This document shows, in pieces, positions 26,517 to 35,307 of a DNA stretch of 64,000 nt (the stretch's first letter is position 1; each line of letters opens with the position of its first letter). The position numbers were made by a program, and so were the translations under genes. This stretch comes from an uncultured Fibrobacter sp. Lineage in GTDB: Bacteria; Fibrobacterota; Fibrobacteria; Fibrobacterales; Fibrobacteraceae. Below the pieces are notes generated by a model. It did no database searches. It was not told the DNA's origin and worked only from the letters and a program-made list of their open reading frames with translations. The DNA is taken from contig CAKUWY010000001.1 of the NCBI GenBank assembly GCA_934699585.1, positions 124,001 to 188,000 on the forward strand, given 5' to 3'.

Positions 26517-27584
26517 ATGAAAGACAAGGCAAAAAAACTGATTGAAAAGTACGAGGAACTGGAATCGGAACTGGGGAATCCGGAGGTTCTCGCCGACCAG
26601 GCCCGTTACAACAAGATCCACAAGCAGTACAAGGGTATCGAAAAGGCCGTAGCAAAGGCCAAGGAATACCTGCAGATGTTGAACGACCAAGAAGAATGGA
26701 AGGCGGCTCTTGGCGATTCCGACCCCGAGATGGTGGCCATGGCCAAATCCGAACTTTCGGACATCGAAAAGAAACTGCCCGGCGTCACCGACGAACTCCA
26801 GATTCTGATGGTTCCCAAGGATCCCTGGGACTACCGCAACGCCACTCTCGAAATCCGTGGCGGTACCGGCGGTGACGAGTCGGCCCTCTTTGCTGGCGAC
26901 CTGTTCCGCATGTACCAAGGCTATTGCAGCCGCATGGGCTGGAAAATGACCATCCAGGACGCCAGCGAAGGTACCGTGGGCGGCTACAAGGAAATCCGAG
27001 TGTTCATCGAAGGCGACAGCGTCTATGGGACCTTGAAATTCGAAAGCGGCGTACACCGCGTACAGCGCGTGCCCGAAACCGAAGCCCAGGGCCGCGTTCA
27101 CACATCGGCTGCGACGGTAGCTATTCTCCCCGAAGCCGAAGAAGTGGACGTGGAAATCCGCGAAGCGGACATCCACATGGACACCTACCGCTCTTCGGGT
27201 GCTGGCGGTCAGTACATCAACAAGACGGACTCCGCCGTGCGACTCACCCACATTCCGACAGGCGTGGTGGTAAGCTGCCAGACGGAACGCAGCCAGCTGC
27301 AGAACAGGCTTCACGCCATGGAAATGCTCCGTTCCAAAATCCTTGACGCCGTGATTGCGAAGAAGGAACAGGAAGAAGCGGCAAGCCGCAAGGCCCTGGT
27401 GGGTACCGGCGACCGTAGCGCCAAGATCCGCACTTACAATTTTCCGCAGAACCGCGTCACCGACCACCGCATAGGCCTTACGCTCTACAATTTGGACAAG
27501 GTCATCACCGGCGACCTGGACGAAATCATCAACGGACTCCAGATGGCCAACGCCCAGGAAAAGCTGGGAAAATTTAACGCTTAA
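26517..27584 (+). CDS. prfA: Peptide chain release factor 1
   Basis: The 355-residue protein is a full-length RF1. The catalytic GGQ is at 230-232 (SGAGGQYINKTDS), the N-terminal coiled region is intact, and the C-terminal NFPQNRVTDHRIG is typical. It ends translation at UAA and UAG by hydrolysing peptidyl-tRNA. ATG 26517 is chosen; a TTG at 26508 would lie inside the promoter box. prmC, encoding the enzyme that methylates the GGQ glutamine, lies 95 bases downstream on the same strand, the common bacterial arrangement, although a repeat-filled gap separates them. Confidence 0.97.
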   Translation: MKDKAKKLIEKYEELESELGNPEVLADQARYNKIHKQYKGIEKAVAKAKEYLQMLNDQEEWKAALGDSDPEMVAMAKSELSDIEKKLPGVTDELQILMVPKDPWDYRNATLEIRGGTGGDESALFAGDLFRMYQGYCSRMGWKMTIQDASEGTVGGYKEIRVFIEGDSVYGTLKFESGVHRVQRVPETEAQGRVHTSAATVAILPEAEEVDVEIREADIHMDTYRSSGAGGQYINKTDSAVRLTHIPTGVVVSCQTERSQLQNRLHAMEMLRSKILDAVIAKKEQEEAASRKALVGTGDRSAKIRTYNFPQNRVTDHRIGLTLYNLDKVITGDLDEIINGLQMANAQEKLGKFNA

Positions 27585-27660
27585 ACGTCATCCCCGCGAA
27601 GGCGGGGATCTCCTTTACGCAAAAAGAAGAGGAGATGCCCAGTCAAGCTGGGCATGACAA
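27585..27660. repeat. Palindromic repeats between prfA and prmC
   Basis: Two palindromic repeat units sit here: CGTCATCCCCGCGAAGGCGGGGATC and GATGCCCAGTCAAGCTGGGCATGAC. Both have the stem style of the dispersed family and could fold in mRNA between the two genes. Confidence 0.7.
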
Positions 27661-27679
27661 CTTAGGAAGGGAACAATCC

Positions 27680-28585
27680 ATGCCGCAGATGACAGTGCTT
27701 GAAATCTTGAACCGCACCAAGGCCTTCTTCGAAAAGAAGGGCGTGCCCGACCCGTTACTGGACGCCCAGTACATCATCAGCCACGGTCTCAAGATGAAGA
27801 ACCGTATGGACCTGTACCTGAATTTCGAGAAGCCCCTGACCCCTGCGGAACTGGATACTTTGCGCCCGCTGGTGGCCCGCCGTGGAAACCGCGAGCCCTT
27901 GCAGCACATTATCGGCGACACCAGTTTTCGCGGGTTTGTCATCAAGTGCGACCCTCGTGCACTGATTCCCCGCCCAGAAACTGAATCCCTGGTAGATATG
28001 GCGAAGGACGCCCTAAAAGGTATCGAGAATCCTTTTGTCGTGGAAATCGGGACGGGAACAGGCGCTATCTCAATTGCCTGCGCCAAGGAAATCGAAGGTG
28101 TGAAGATTCTTGCCACCGACATTTCCGAAGATGCCCTGGCCCTTGCCCGTGAAAACGCACAGGCCAACGGACTAGACGACACGCTCAACTTTGCCAAGGG
28201 CGACCTGCTGGACGCCGTTACACTCGAGGCAATCAAGAAGGCCACCGGCGATGTGTTCGGCGAAGCCTCCACAAAGATAGACTGCCTGATAGCGAACCTC
28301 CCCTACATCCCCGACGGAGAGAAAGGCAAGCTTCAGCCAGAAGTGGACAAGTTCGATCCGGCGCTGGCACTGTACGGCGGACCCGACGGACTTGACCTGG
28401 TGCGCAAGCTGCTTTCCCAGACCGAAGGCCGGCTTAACGCAGGGGCATCCATCTTCTTGGAAATCGGGTCGGAACAGGCCGAAATCCTGAAAAACGAAGC
28501 CGCAAACTACCCCTGGCTGGAATTTTCAGGCGCCCACAAGGATTATTGCGACAACATTCGTTTTGTAAGCTACAAGGCCAAATAG
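27680..28585 (+). CDS. prmC: Release factor glutamine methyltransferase
   Basis: The 301-residue protein has a helical N-terminal domain and a SAM-binding domain with motif I VVEIGTGTGAISIA, and ends with the family segment LEIGSEQAEIL. The catalytic loop reads NLPYIP where most PrmC proteins have NPPY; the Asn and Tyr that hold the glutamine are kept. It N5-methylates the GGQ Gln of release factors. The ATG at 27680 has GGAAGGGA upstream and is preferred over an earlier in-frame ATG lying in the repeat. Its neighbour prfA is its substrate gene. Confidence 0.93.
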   Translation: MPQMTVLEILNRTKAFFEKKGVPDPLLDAQYIISHGLKMKNRMDLYLNFEKPLTPAELDTLRPLVARRGNREPLQHIIGDTSFRGFVIKCDPRALIPRPETESLVDMAKDALKGIENPFVVEIGTGTGAISIACAKEIEGVKILATDISEDALALARENAQANGLDDTLNFAKGDLLDAVTLEAIKKATGDVFGEASTKIDCLIANLPYIPDGEKGKLQPEVDKFDPALALYGGPDGLDLVRKLLSQTEGRLNAGASIFLEIGSEQAEILKNEAANYPWLEFSGAHKDYCDNIRFVSYKAK

Positions 28586-28595
28586 ATTTTTGTTC

Positions 28596-28603
28596 TATCT
28601 TTC
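28596..28603 (+). promoter_or_regulatory. TATCTTTC promoter box for the 28622 gene
   Basis: TATCTTTC ends 18 bases before the ATG, with CAGGAAG and GTAGGGG between, so this gene keeps a short leader with a possible ribosome-binding site. Confidence 0.5.
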
Positions 28604-28621
28604 CAGGAAGTGTAGGGGTAC

Positions 28622-29500
28622 ATGAGAAAGATTTTGCATACAATTCTTTTTGCTATGGCGATATTTCTCGTCAGCGGTACTGCTTTTGCCCAGGACACCG
28701 TTTATGTAATCCAGGTGGTGACTCCTGCGCAGGCGGAGGCTCTGCAAGCCCAAGCAGGGCAAAACCAGCTTGGCCTGGTATCGCAAGAACAGGGCATCCC
28801 TAAGCAACCAGCAAAAGAAAAACGCCCGAAAAGGCGGAGCAGTTTCTACCTGAACGGTGGCTTGGGATTTGATTACTCCTACATCTATTACGACCACCGC
28901 TATTACGATGAACACACCCAGTATGACGGTAACGGGGCGGGTATCGCTGGTGAACTTTCGCTAGGTGTTCTCATCAAGGAGTTTATCGCCGTCCACGGAA
29001 TTTTCGACTTTTCCATAACCAACGGAGAGTACGATTTGGAAAACGGGATTCGTGAACGGCCCGTACCCAATGGCGGATACTACCAGATAAGCGGAAACGA
29101 TAACGACGCCTTTGGTAACGACCTTGAAACAACAACTATCTTGGGTGGTGCAGGAATCACGTTCTTCCCTTGGCTGCACAACAAGCCAGATTCCTTTATG
29201 GGCGGGACATTCATCAATGCCGACCTACTGATGGGAATCATTTTACTGGACGACCCTTACTACTTTGACATTCGCGACAATAGCCAAAGCAAGGACTGGT
29301 TCGCCTTCGCCATGAATCTCGAAATCGGAAAGGACTGGAAGGTTTCGGAAAGGACCTACGTCGGGCTAGCCCTGAAATGGCAAATCCTTGCTATTGCTTC
29401 TGGCGATGACATGGAAGGCGAAGAGGACTACGAGGATTACTACCATCACAACCACGTGATGAATTCATTCCAGCTGCTGTTCCGCGTAAACAGAAAGTAA
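28622..29500 (+). CDS. Outer-membrane beta-barrel-like exported protein
   Basis: This 292-residue protein has a signal peptide ending TAFAQ, a proline/lysine-rich linker (to about residue 75), then a run of aromatic and Gly-rich strands starting FYLNGGLGFDYSYIYYDHRYY and ending FQLLFRVNRK. The strand pattern is that of an 8- to 10-stranded outer-membrane barrel, with negatively charged loops. I do not recognise a specific family. It has its own promoter box and ends tail-to-tail with the small gene at 29501, with adjacent stop codons (TAATTA). Confidence 0.78.
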   Translation: MRKILHTILFAMAIFLVSGTAFAQDTVYVIQVVTPAQAEALQAQAGQNQLGLVSQEQGIPKQPAKEKRPKRRSSFYLNGGLGFDYSYIYYDHRYYDEHTQYDGNGAGIAGELSLGVLIKEFIAVHGIFDFSITNGEYDLENGIRERPVPNGGYYQISGNDNDAFGNDLETTTILGGAGITFFPWLHNKPDSFMGGTFINADLLMGIILLDDPYYFDIRDNSQSKDWFAFAMNLEIGKDWKVSERTYVGLALKWQILAIASGDDMEGEEDYEDYYHHNHVMNSFQLLFRVNRK

Positions 29501-29728
29501 TTACACCCCTACAGGGCAGCCGAGAGCGCCCAGCACATAGATTTCGCTTTCGCCAGCGCGATAAAAGGGCAAAAGCATATCGTCATCTACAAAACTGCTA
29601 TCTACCCCGCCCAGCTGGAGCTGTTCGTTGATACGGCGCCGGAATATGGAAAAACCGGAATCCCAAGGGGATTTTTCAGGGAGTTCAACGGAGTGGGCTT
29701 TATTTTCACCACGATACTTGCGATTCAT
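29501..29728 (-). CDS. 75-residue protein of unknown function
   Basis: The small protein starts MNRKYRGENKAHSVELPEKS and ends EIYVLGALGCPVGV. It has no membrane segment or signal peptide. The start is supported by AAGAGGTC upstream and a TATATTTA box further up at about 29785, which is why I consider it real despite its size. The C-terminal part (DDDMLLPFYRAGESEIYVLGA) looks like a small folded region. It converges with the barrel-protein gene; no neighbour suggests its role. Confidence 0.6.
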   Translation of the reverse strand: MNRKYRGENKAHSVELPEKSPWDSGFSIFRRRINEQLQLGGVDSSFVDDDMLLPFYRAGESEIYVLGALGCPVGV

Positions 29729-29844
29729 ACTGACCTCTTTTTTAAGAAAGACACACAAACAAGAAAGTGTCTTTCCGTGCAGGTAAATATAGAATCTACA
29801 GCATGTCAAAAAGTGACAAAAAGAACACATATAGATCCTCGCCT

Positions 29845-29924
29845 TCGCGAGGATGACGAAAAAAATCGCGAGGATGACGAAAAAAATCGCGAGGATGACG
29901 AAAAAAAAATCGCGAGGATGACGA
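29845..29924. repeat. Four-copy tandem array of a 21-bp unit
   Basis: TCGCGAGGATGACGA occurs at 29845, 29866, 29887 and 29910, separated by A-rich spacers (period 21, 21, 23). The unit is one arm of the dispersed CGTCATCCTCGC...GCGAGGATCC palindrome, expanded in tandem. Confidence 0.85.
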
Positions 29925-29934
29925 GAATAAGGCT

Positions 29935-30399
29935 TTATTCAATCACCGTAGCGGAGACCTTGGCGTGCCCCACCTTGTCAAGGCCGATATCCTTGCCGGC
30001 AGCCACACTTAGGTCTAAAATTCGCCCATCTACGTAGGGTCCGCGGTCATTGACCCGCACCACTACCGAAGCCCCCGTATCGTCCCGAACCACCTTCAGT
30101 TTTGTGCCAAAGGGCAGGGACTTGTGGGCACAAGTGTAATCGTTCTGATTGAAAATCTCGCCACTGGCAGTCTGCTTGCCATGAAATCCAGGGCCGTAAT
30201 AGCTGGCCTCGCCCTGGAGCTTGGCGCCTATTTCGGCCTTTTCCTTAGAGGCGTAATGCTTTTCGGGAAAACGCACATAACCCTTGCGGGATGCAATTTT
30301 TGCATTGGCAGCCGCACACCCAGATAAAGCAAAAGAAAACAAGGCACACAGAGCCCACAAAAAAAAACGCGACCGAAAATAACCTCTACTCGAAATCAT
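29935..30399 (-). CDS. rlpA: RlpA-like lipoprotein (septal lytic transglycosylase family)
   Basis: The 154-residue protein has a signal peptide with lipobox LSGC and a double-psi beta-barrel: GEASYYGPGFHGKQTASGEIF, then CAHKSLPFGTKLKV and VRVNDRGPYVDGRILDLS. This is the RlpA core; in Pseudomonas RlpA cuts peptidoglycan strands lacking stem peptides. The C-terminal SPOR domain of longer RlpA proteins is absent. ATG 30399 overlaps the end of the upstream TPR lipoprotein gene by 14 bases, so the two are cotranscribed and may work together in the cell envelope. Confidence 0.9.
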   Translation of the reverse strand: MISSRGYFRSRFFLWALCALFSFALSGCAAANAKIASRKGYVRFPEKHYASKEKAEIGAKLQGEASYYGPGFHGKQTASGEIFNQNDYTCAHKSLPFGTKLKVVRDDTGASVVVRVNDRGPYVDGRILDLSVAAGKDIGLDKVGHAKVSATVIE

Positions 30400-32296
30400 A
30401 CATGCTGTTGTAGGTGTTCTCAAGGATTTCATCTTCCTTGCTCTTGACTTCGGCCTTCTTTTCTTCGGGCTTTTTATTGACGGATTCGTAGTATTGTGCC
30501 GACATCTGATCAATATGTTCCACACTCTGCTTGACACGCCTGCGGAGGCGGTCTATTTCGGCATCGTTTATGGCAAGCCTATGATCCAGAACCTTGGCGG
30601 CATATTTTCCCCACGGCGTTTCCCTATGATTGGAGCGCAATTCGTTCAAGACAACAGAAACACTATCACCTCGTTCCGGATCCATCTGAAAATAGACGTA
30701 TTTCATATAAAGCGCCTGAACCCCCGATTCCGTTTCGGGATATTCCCGATAAAGGCTGTCGAAGGCCATATAAGCCGTCGCATAGGCGGAATCCACCAGT
30801 TCCATCTGGTCCAGCGGGATTTCCGATGCCACCGTCCACAGGCTTTCCGCCTGCAAATACCGTTCCCGAGCCTCGTCATCACGGGTCTTGATAGTCACTT
30901 TCATTCCAAGGTTCGCCTGAGCCTGCTTGGCATATTCCGTACCCGGATACTTCTCAATAATTTCCTTGTAAAGCTCTTCGGCGATGTCTTCGTCACCCTT
31001 GTACTCGTCGTAAATAAATGCCCTGGCGTACGTAGCAAGCATCACCCGCGCAGAATCATTCGAATTCTCAATGATACCCGTCAGTCTGTTTACCGCGCTA
31101 TCTACCTGGTCAAGCTTGAACAAGAAAAGCTCCGCTATCTGGAACTCCGTACCAAAGAAGCTGTCCACATTGGGAATAGAATCCTTCTTCAATGAGTCGT
31201 TGTTGCTCCTCATGGCAATCAGCCGTTTAAGGGCTTCACTCAGTTCACGGCTCTTTTTTGACCAATCGTTATAGCTGTGGGAACTGTAGCTGCTATCGTA
31301 ATAGACAACAGCCTGTTCATAGTTCAATGTTTTCTGTTGCTCGTAATCTCCCATATTGTAGTAGCTACGGGATGCATACAGGGTCTTGGGGTAATCCGAA
31401 TTCACCTTGCGCAATATAATGAAGGCATCGGGATAGCGTTCCGCCATCAGGGTTACCTCCCCCAGTCGCACCAGGTACTCCGGCTGTTTCTGTTCATAAT
31501 CGGGATTCTTGAAAAGAGCCTTGTATTCGTCGGCAGCCTTCAGGTATTCTTTCTGGTTTACCAAGCACTCCGCCGCCTGCTCGCCTGCCGTCTGCCGCTC
31601 ACGCACATTCAGTTCCTGGATTTCCTTGGCGGTGTAGTGCTCCCTGGACTTTGCCCAGTCCTCTTTCTTGAAATAGAGTCCCGCCAGGCGGAAATGAGCT
31701 TTTCCCCGCATGAAGGGCGTTCCCGCCGTATCTGCCAGTACCGCCTCCAGTGCGGCAATGGCCTGGTCCGGAAATTCTGACTGTTCGTCCAGCAGCGAGA
31801 GCAGGTTCAGCCCCTGAAAATAATAGGGATGGTTCTTGCTCGCTATAACTGGTTCTAGGGCAAAACGGCTGATGTTGTACTCATGGTTTCGGTATAGGCA
31901 ATAAGCCCTCTGGTACTCTACCGCCGGCATGGAATCGTAATCCGAAAAATAGCGTTCGTACTCGTCGTACTTGACGATGGCCTTGCCCCATTCTTTCTTG
32001 TGGCGGAAAGATTCGCCAATCAGGAACACCGCCTCGGCGGTACGTTTCTTGTTCTTGGGGAATCGTTCCAATACACGAGAGCCCTTCTCGATAATCTTGT
32101 CGTATTTTTGGCGTTCTTCCATTCCCGGACTAGAAGCGTTCTCGTCGGGAACACTATCAAGCCTTGCTTCTCGAAGTTCGCCAGCCTCATCGTACAGGCG
32201 TTCCGCATTGAACATGTGGTTCAAATAAGCACAGCAGGTACAACCCTCCAGCAAGAGGGCGGCAAGAGCCAATACCATATAGCGGAAACAACGCAT
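30386..32296 (-). CDS. TPR-repeat lipoprotein
   Basis: The 636-residue protein starts at ATG 32296, chosen because a lipobox (LLEGC) follows and a TATCTTTA box lies four bases upstream. The rest is an array of tetratricopeptide-type helical pairs, e.g. AVFLIGESFRHKKEWGKAIVKYDEY and FMRGKAHFRLAGLYFKKEDW, with a coiled, Lys/Glu-rich tail (KKPEEKKAEVKSKEDEI). It resembles the envelope TPR proteins (YbgF/BamD/gliding-motility type) that act as scaffolds. It is followed by rlpA with a 14-base overlap. Partners are unknown; an envelope or secretion scaffold is inferred. Confidence 0.82.
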   Translation of the reverse strand: MRCFRYMVLALAALLLEGCTCCAYLNHMFNAERLYDEAGELREARLDSVPDENASSPGMEERQKYDKIIEKGSRVLERFPKNKKRTAEAVFLIGESFRHKKEWGKAIVKYDEYERYFSDYDSMPAVEYQRAYCLYRNHEYNISRFALEPVIASKNHPYYFQGLNLLSLLDEQSEFPDQAIAALEAVLADTAGTPFMRGKAHFRLAGLYFKKEDWAKSREHYTAKEIQELNVRERQTAGEQAAECLVNQKEYLKAADEYKALFKNPDYEQKQPEYLVRLGEVTLMAERYPDAFIILRKVNSDYPKTLYASRSYYNMGDYEQQKTLNYEQAVVYYDSSYSSHSYNDWSKKSRELSEALKRLIAMRSNNDSLKKDSIPNVDSFFGTEFQIAELFLFKLDQVDSAVNRLTGIIENSNDSARVMLATYARAFIYDEYKGDEDIAEELYKEIIEKYPGTEYAKQAQANLGMKVTIKTRDDEARERYLQAESLWTVASEIPLDQMELVDSAYATAYMAFDSLYREYPETESGVQALYMKYVYFQMDPERGDSVSVVLNELRSNHRETPWGKYAAKVLDHRLAINDAEIDRLRRRVKQSVEHIDQMSAQYYESVNKKPEEKKAEVKSKEDEILENTYNSMYDFE

Positions 32297-32300
32297 AGGG

Positions 32301-32308
32301 TAAAGATA
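32301..32308 (-). promoter_or_regulatory. TATCTTTA box four bases before the TPR lipoprotein gene
   Basis: On the minus strand TATCTTTA-CCCT-ATG, another leaderless-type spacing. A low-complexity GTGTGAG/CACATT inverted tract lies just beyond at 32340-32406. Confidence 0.5.
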
Positions 32309-32411
32309 CAAAAAAGTAGGGGGCGGGAAACAGGCCCTAATTAGGAAATGTGAGGTGTGAGATGTGAAATGAATCATTTCACATTACACATTCCACATTA
32401 CACATTTTGCA

Positions 32412-34124
32412 TTAAAACTCTTTTAGGTACGTGCTGTAGTCACAGAGTTTGAGACCGGCCGGGAGAACGGACTTGTCAAAACGGACCATGCGGATTTCTT
32501 TGGGCGTTCCGACAACACGGGCAAGAATTTCAAAATTATCTTGAGTTTCCCAAACCGCAGCATCAATCACCAGGTCTTCGCCGCAATCCGTTTCGCCAGT
32601 ACTGTTTCCGATGCCAGAAATCCTTGAATTCTGCTTGAGGAACCTGGTGAAAACTTCCGGCGCAAGCCCAAGATGATTAGACGTGTTAGAAGAATCATAG
32701 ACCACCACATGGACTTCCCTAAAACGGTTCAGGGAATCAAACACCACAGTGTAGGTGTGCTTGTAGGGGGCGTCGTAGAAGGACTCCTGCCAAACGTTCT
32801 TCTTGACAGGCCTGAAATTCTTGATGTCGTACTTCTTGAAAAATTCCGCCGGAGACGCACCGTAACGAACAAGGTAATGGCCGAGCATTGTGGAAAAATC
32901 ATGGGTTGATGAGGGGGCCATAGATTCTCGCAGACTATCTACCGCACGGTTCAAGTCAGCGGCAAGTCCAGTCCCCTGCACAGGCATGGACGGCCGTGTC
33001 ACGTTACATTCCTGTATGCGCTGCTGGATATCCGGATATTCTGGATCCTTGTTCTGGATTTCGCGGAACTGAATACGTGCGCGGTCATAGTCGCGGCCTT
33101 TCAAATAAGCAAGCCCAAGAGCCTCACGCAAGGGCATATTCTCGGGGTATTTTTCCACCAGGGGCTCCAAAATTTCCCAGGCCAGCTGGGAGCGATCCAT
33201 AGGAGAAATTTTACCGCCGCCTGCTCCTGGAGCCGTCTTTTCGCCAACGGTAGAAAGAGCAAGCGCCGCCCCTTCAAAATCAGGCCTAAAGGCCAGAATC
33301 CGCTGGTAAATCTTTTCCGCTTCGTCATAGCGGCCCTGGTATTCCCACAGATACCCCCGCAAAAGCATAAGCTCCGCATCCAAGGGGTATTGAGTCAAGC
33401 CATAATCCAGCAACGACGAACAGCTGTCCAGATATCCCTGCTCGTGGAAAAGCCGGGCGAGCATTTCGTAACCACGAGGCTCATTCCCCGCCGAAAGGCT
33501 TATAGATGTACGAACCTCCTCGACTGCCTGAGGCAAGCGGTTATTCTCCTTTAACAGTCGGGCATACCACAATCGGGACTCCACCAAGACGGGAGCCTGA
33601 TCTACCGCAATCTTTGCCATTTCGAGAGCAACCGTCTTGTTGCCCGACTTGTAGGTCTTTCGGCTTTCCAGATACTTGGAAAGCCCGGATTCCGGATACT
33701 TGCCCTGCAGTTTTCCTATCAGCAAATTCAGGCGGTTGTTTTCCAAATCTGTCAAGGAATCCATTTCGAACAAAGTATTCGCCTCGTTCCAAAGGGAGAC
33801 GACCATATCTGGATACAGCAACGACACCGCATTGAAAATCTCGTTGGCCTGAGCGTACGCCCCATTACGGAACAGTTCTGTCGCACGGCGGATTTCGCCC
33901 TGAGTCTGGATAGGAAGCGATGCCAGTTCTTCCCGCATATCGGGGGAATCGCCCCTCAAAAATTCAGTTCCGGCCTTAATCCCAAAGGGAACCTCTGGAA
34001 CCAACACCTTTGCCGGCGCCATGTTCAAATACAGGCGATAACCACCAAAGCCCGCCAAAGCCACACAGCAGAGGATTAAAAAAAGGTATGCCGCTTTCCT
34101 CGATGTCTCGGACGCTAAAGGCAT
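32412..34124 (-). CDS. Membrane-anchored TPR protein
   Basis: The 570-residue protein has one N-terminal transmembrane helix (AAYLFLILCCVALAGFGGY) followed by about 330 residues of TPR-type repeats (e.g. DAELMLLRGYLWEYQGRYDEAEKIY). A C-terminal globular domain of about 180 residues with many aromatic strands follows. The domain order suggests a protein scaffold facing the periplasm. Its ATG overlaps the stop of the sigma factor gene by one base (TAATG), so it is translated in coupling with the sigma factor, which is a surprising partner. I do not recognise the C-terminal domain. Confidence 0.8.
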   Translation of the reverse strand: MPLASETSRKAAYLFLILCCVALAGFGGYRLYLNMAPAKVLVPEVPFGIKAGTEFLRGDSPDMREELASLPIQTQGEIRRATELFRNGAYAQANEIFNAVSLLYPDMVVSLWNEANTLFEMDSLTDLENNRLNLLIGKLQGKYPESGLSKYLESRKTYKSGNKTVALEMAKIAVDQAPVLVESRLWYARLLKENNRLPQAVEEVRTSISLSAGNEPRGYEMLARLFHEQGYLDSCSSLLDYGLTQYPLDAELMLLRGYLWEYQGRYDEAEKIYQRILAFRPDFEGAALALSTVGEKTAPGAGGGKISPMDRSQLAWEILEPLVEKYPENMPLREALGLAYLKGRDYDRARIQFREIQNKDPEYPDIQQRIQECNVTRPSMPVQGTGLAADLNRAVDSLRESMAPSSTHDFSTMLGHYLVRYGASPAEFFKKYDIKNFRPVKKNVWQESFYDAPYKHTYTVVFDSLNRFREVHVVVYDSSNTSNHLGLAPEVFTRFLKQNSRISGIGNSTGETDCGEDLVIDAAVWETQDNFEILARVVGTPKEIRMVRFDKSVLPAGLKLCDYSTYLKEF

Positions 34125-34975
34125 TACAGCTCCAAAAAGTCGGAGAGTTTTTCTTTGTGTTCCTTGCTTTTTTGCAGACGCCTAAGGGTCTTGTTCTTAA
34201 TCTGGCGCACCCTTTCCCGACTTAGCCGCAAGTCTTCGCCGATATCTTTAAGGGTCGTGTCCTCAGAGGTGTCCAGACCGTAGAACATCTTCAGGATTTC
34301 TTCTTCCCTACGGGGGAGCGAGGCCAAAGTTTCGTCAATCATCTTGCGACGTTCTTCTCGCTCCATTTCCTCTTCTTGCTTGCCGTCGTTGCCAAGGACA
34401 TCCATCAAGGTACTGACGGTATCTGCTCCAGAACTGTTGCCCGCATCATCACCGATAGGGGCGTCCAGCGAGATATCCACAATCTTTTCCATGACCTCGA
34501 TAATGTCCTTCTCGAAAGGAGCAAACTCTTCCATGGCCATGGTCTTGGCATAATCACCGCCGTTCAGCATCAAGGCTCGTTTAAAACGATTCACCAGGGC
34601 TAGCTTGTTGGGCGGAATGCGTACCGAACCCACCTGTTCAAAAAGGGCTTTCTGGATAGACTGGCGAATCCACCAGACGGCATAGGAAATGAACTTGACA
34701 TCCTTGTTCATGTCAAAGCGCTTGGCCGCCTTGTAAAGACCAATATTGCCTTCGTTAATCAAGTCCAGCAGGGCAAGCCCACGCCCCTGATACTTGCGGG
34801 CCACAGAAACCACGAAACGCAGGTTTCCCCGGATCAGCCGTTGGAGAGCCGATTTACGAATTTCTTCCGTTTCTCCGGTCCTGATAATCGTCAACAAAGC
34901 CTCTTCCTCTTGCTGAGAAAGAGTCGGGTAACGGTTCAAGTCGCGAAAATAAAGTGATTCGTTAAACTCGCTCAT
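34124..34975 (-). CDS. RpoD-type sigma factor, short Bacteroidetes-like form
   Basis: The 283-residue protein has sigma70 regions 1.2 (YFRDLNRYPTLSQQEE), 2 (LRFVVSVARKYQGRG, DLINEGNIGLYKAAKRFD, FISYAVWWIRQSIQKAL), 3 and 4 (SLPRREEEILKMFYGL... DIGEDLRLSRERVRQIK). There is no region 1.1 and no long nonconserved insert, like the short primary sigma factors of Bacteroidetes. A DN-rich acidic stretch (about 185-215) lies between regions 3 and 4. It could be the housekeeping sigma or an RpoD-like alternative factor; the Bacteroidetes-like promoter boxes in this window support the first. The downstream gene is coupled to it by a one-base overlap. Confidence 0.9.
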   Translation of the reverse strand: MSEFNESLYFRDLNRYPTLSQQEEEALLTIIRTGETEEIRKSALQRLIRGNLRFVVSVARKYQGRGLALLDLINEGNIGLYKAAKRFDMNKDVKFISYAVWWIRQSIQKALFEQVGSVRIPPNKLALVNRFKRALMLNGGDYAKTMAMEEFAPFEKDIIEVMEKIVDISLDAPIGDDAGNSSGADTVSTLMDVLGNDGKQEEEMEREERRKMIDETLASLPRREEEILKMFYGLDTSEDTTLKDIGEDLRLSRERVRQIKNKTLRRLQKSKEHKEKLSDFLEL

Positions 34976-35010
34976 GATTTTTCCAAAACATTCGGAGTAA
35001 ATATTGTTTT

Positions 35011-35307
35011 TTACGCGTTTTTCGTCAATTCCTTCAGTTTGTCGTAGGGGTAAATTCCCGAGCGGTGACCATCGCTAAAGGACAGGCCTGCGGCATAACG
35101 TCCGATGGATTGAACCCTTTCTAGTTTAATATCGTCGGGAACCGTAGAATTGTCAAGCAATTTTTCACCGGTATGTTCATCTACGCACAGGGCGCAGGGG
35201 CAAGCGAGGCGGAGTTCCCTGGCCGAACAGACTCCTCGTGTTCCGTCGTTCCACTCAAAGCCTAGCTTTCCATCTTTGGTCCTGAAAACTTTCTTGGGCT
35301 GGATCAT
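35011..35307 (-). CDS. DUF971 (gamma-butyrobetaine hydroxylase-like N-terminal) protein
   Basis: A 98-residue protein of the DUF971 family: it has the FEWNDGTRGVCSARELRLACPCALCVDEHTGEK-type layout with three cysteines (ACPCALC) and the ending GRYAAGLSFSDGHRSGIYPYDKL. The fold is that of the N-terminal domain of gamma-butyrobetaine dioxygenase and binds metal through cysteines. Such genes very often sit beside mrp/apbC, as here, where its ATG overlaps the mrp stop (ATGA). A role in iron-sulfur cluster handling is inferred from this linkage. Confidence 0.9.
   Translation of the reverse strand: MIQPKKVFRTKDGKLGFEWNDGTRGVCSARELRLACPCALCVDEHTGEKLLDNSTVPDDIKLERVQSIGRYAAGLSFSDGHRSGIYPYDKLKELTKNA

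Noticed and set aside
26502..27467. 321-codon minus-strand frame opposite prfA
   Set aside because: Shadow of a full-length release factor.
29845..29924. Possible CRISPR array
   Set aside because: The intervals between repeats are short A-rich strings, not unique spacers of 30-40 bases. The 80-bp pair at 3185 was rejected for the same reason.
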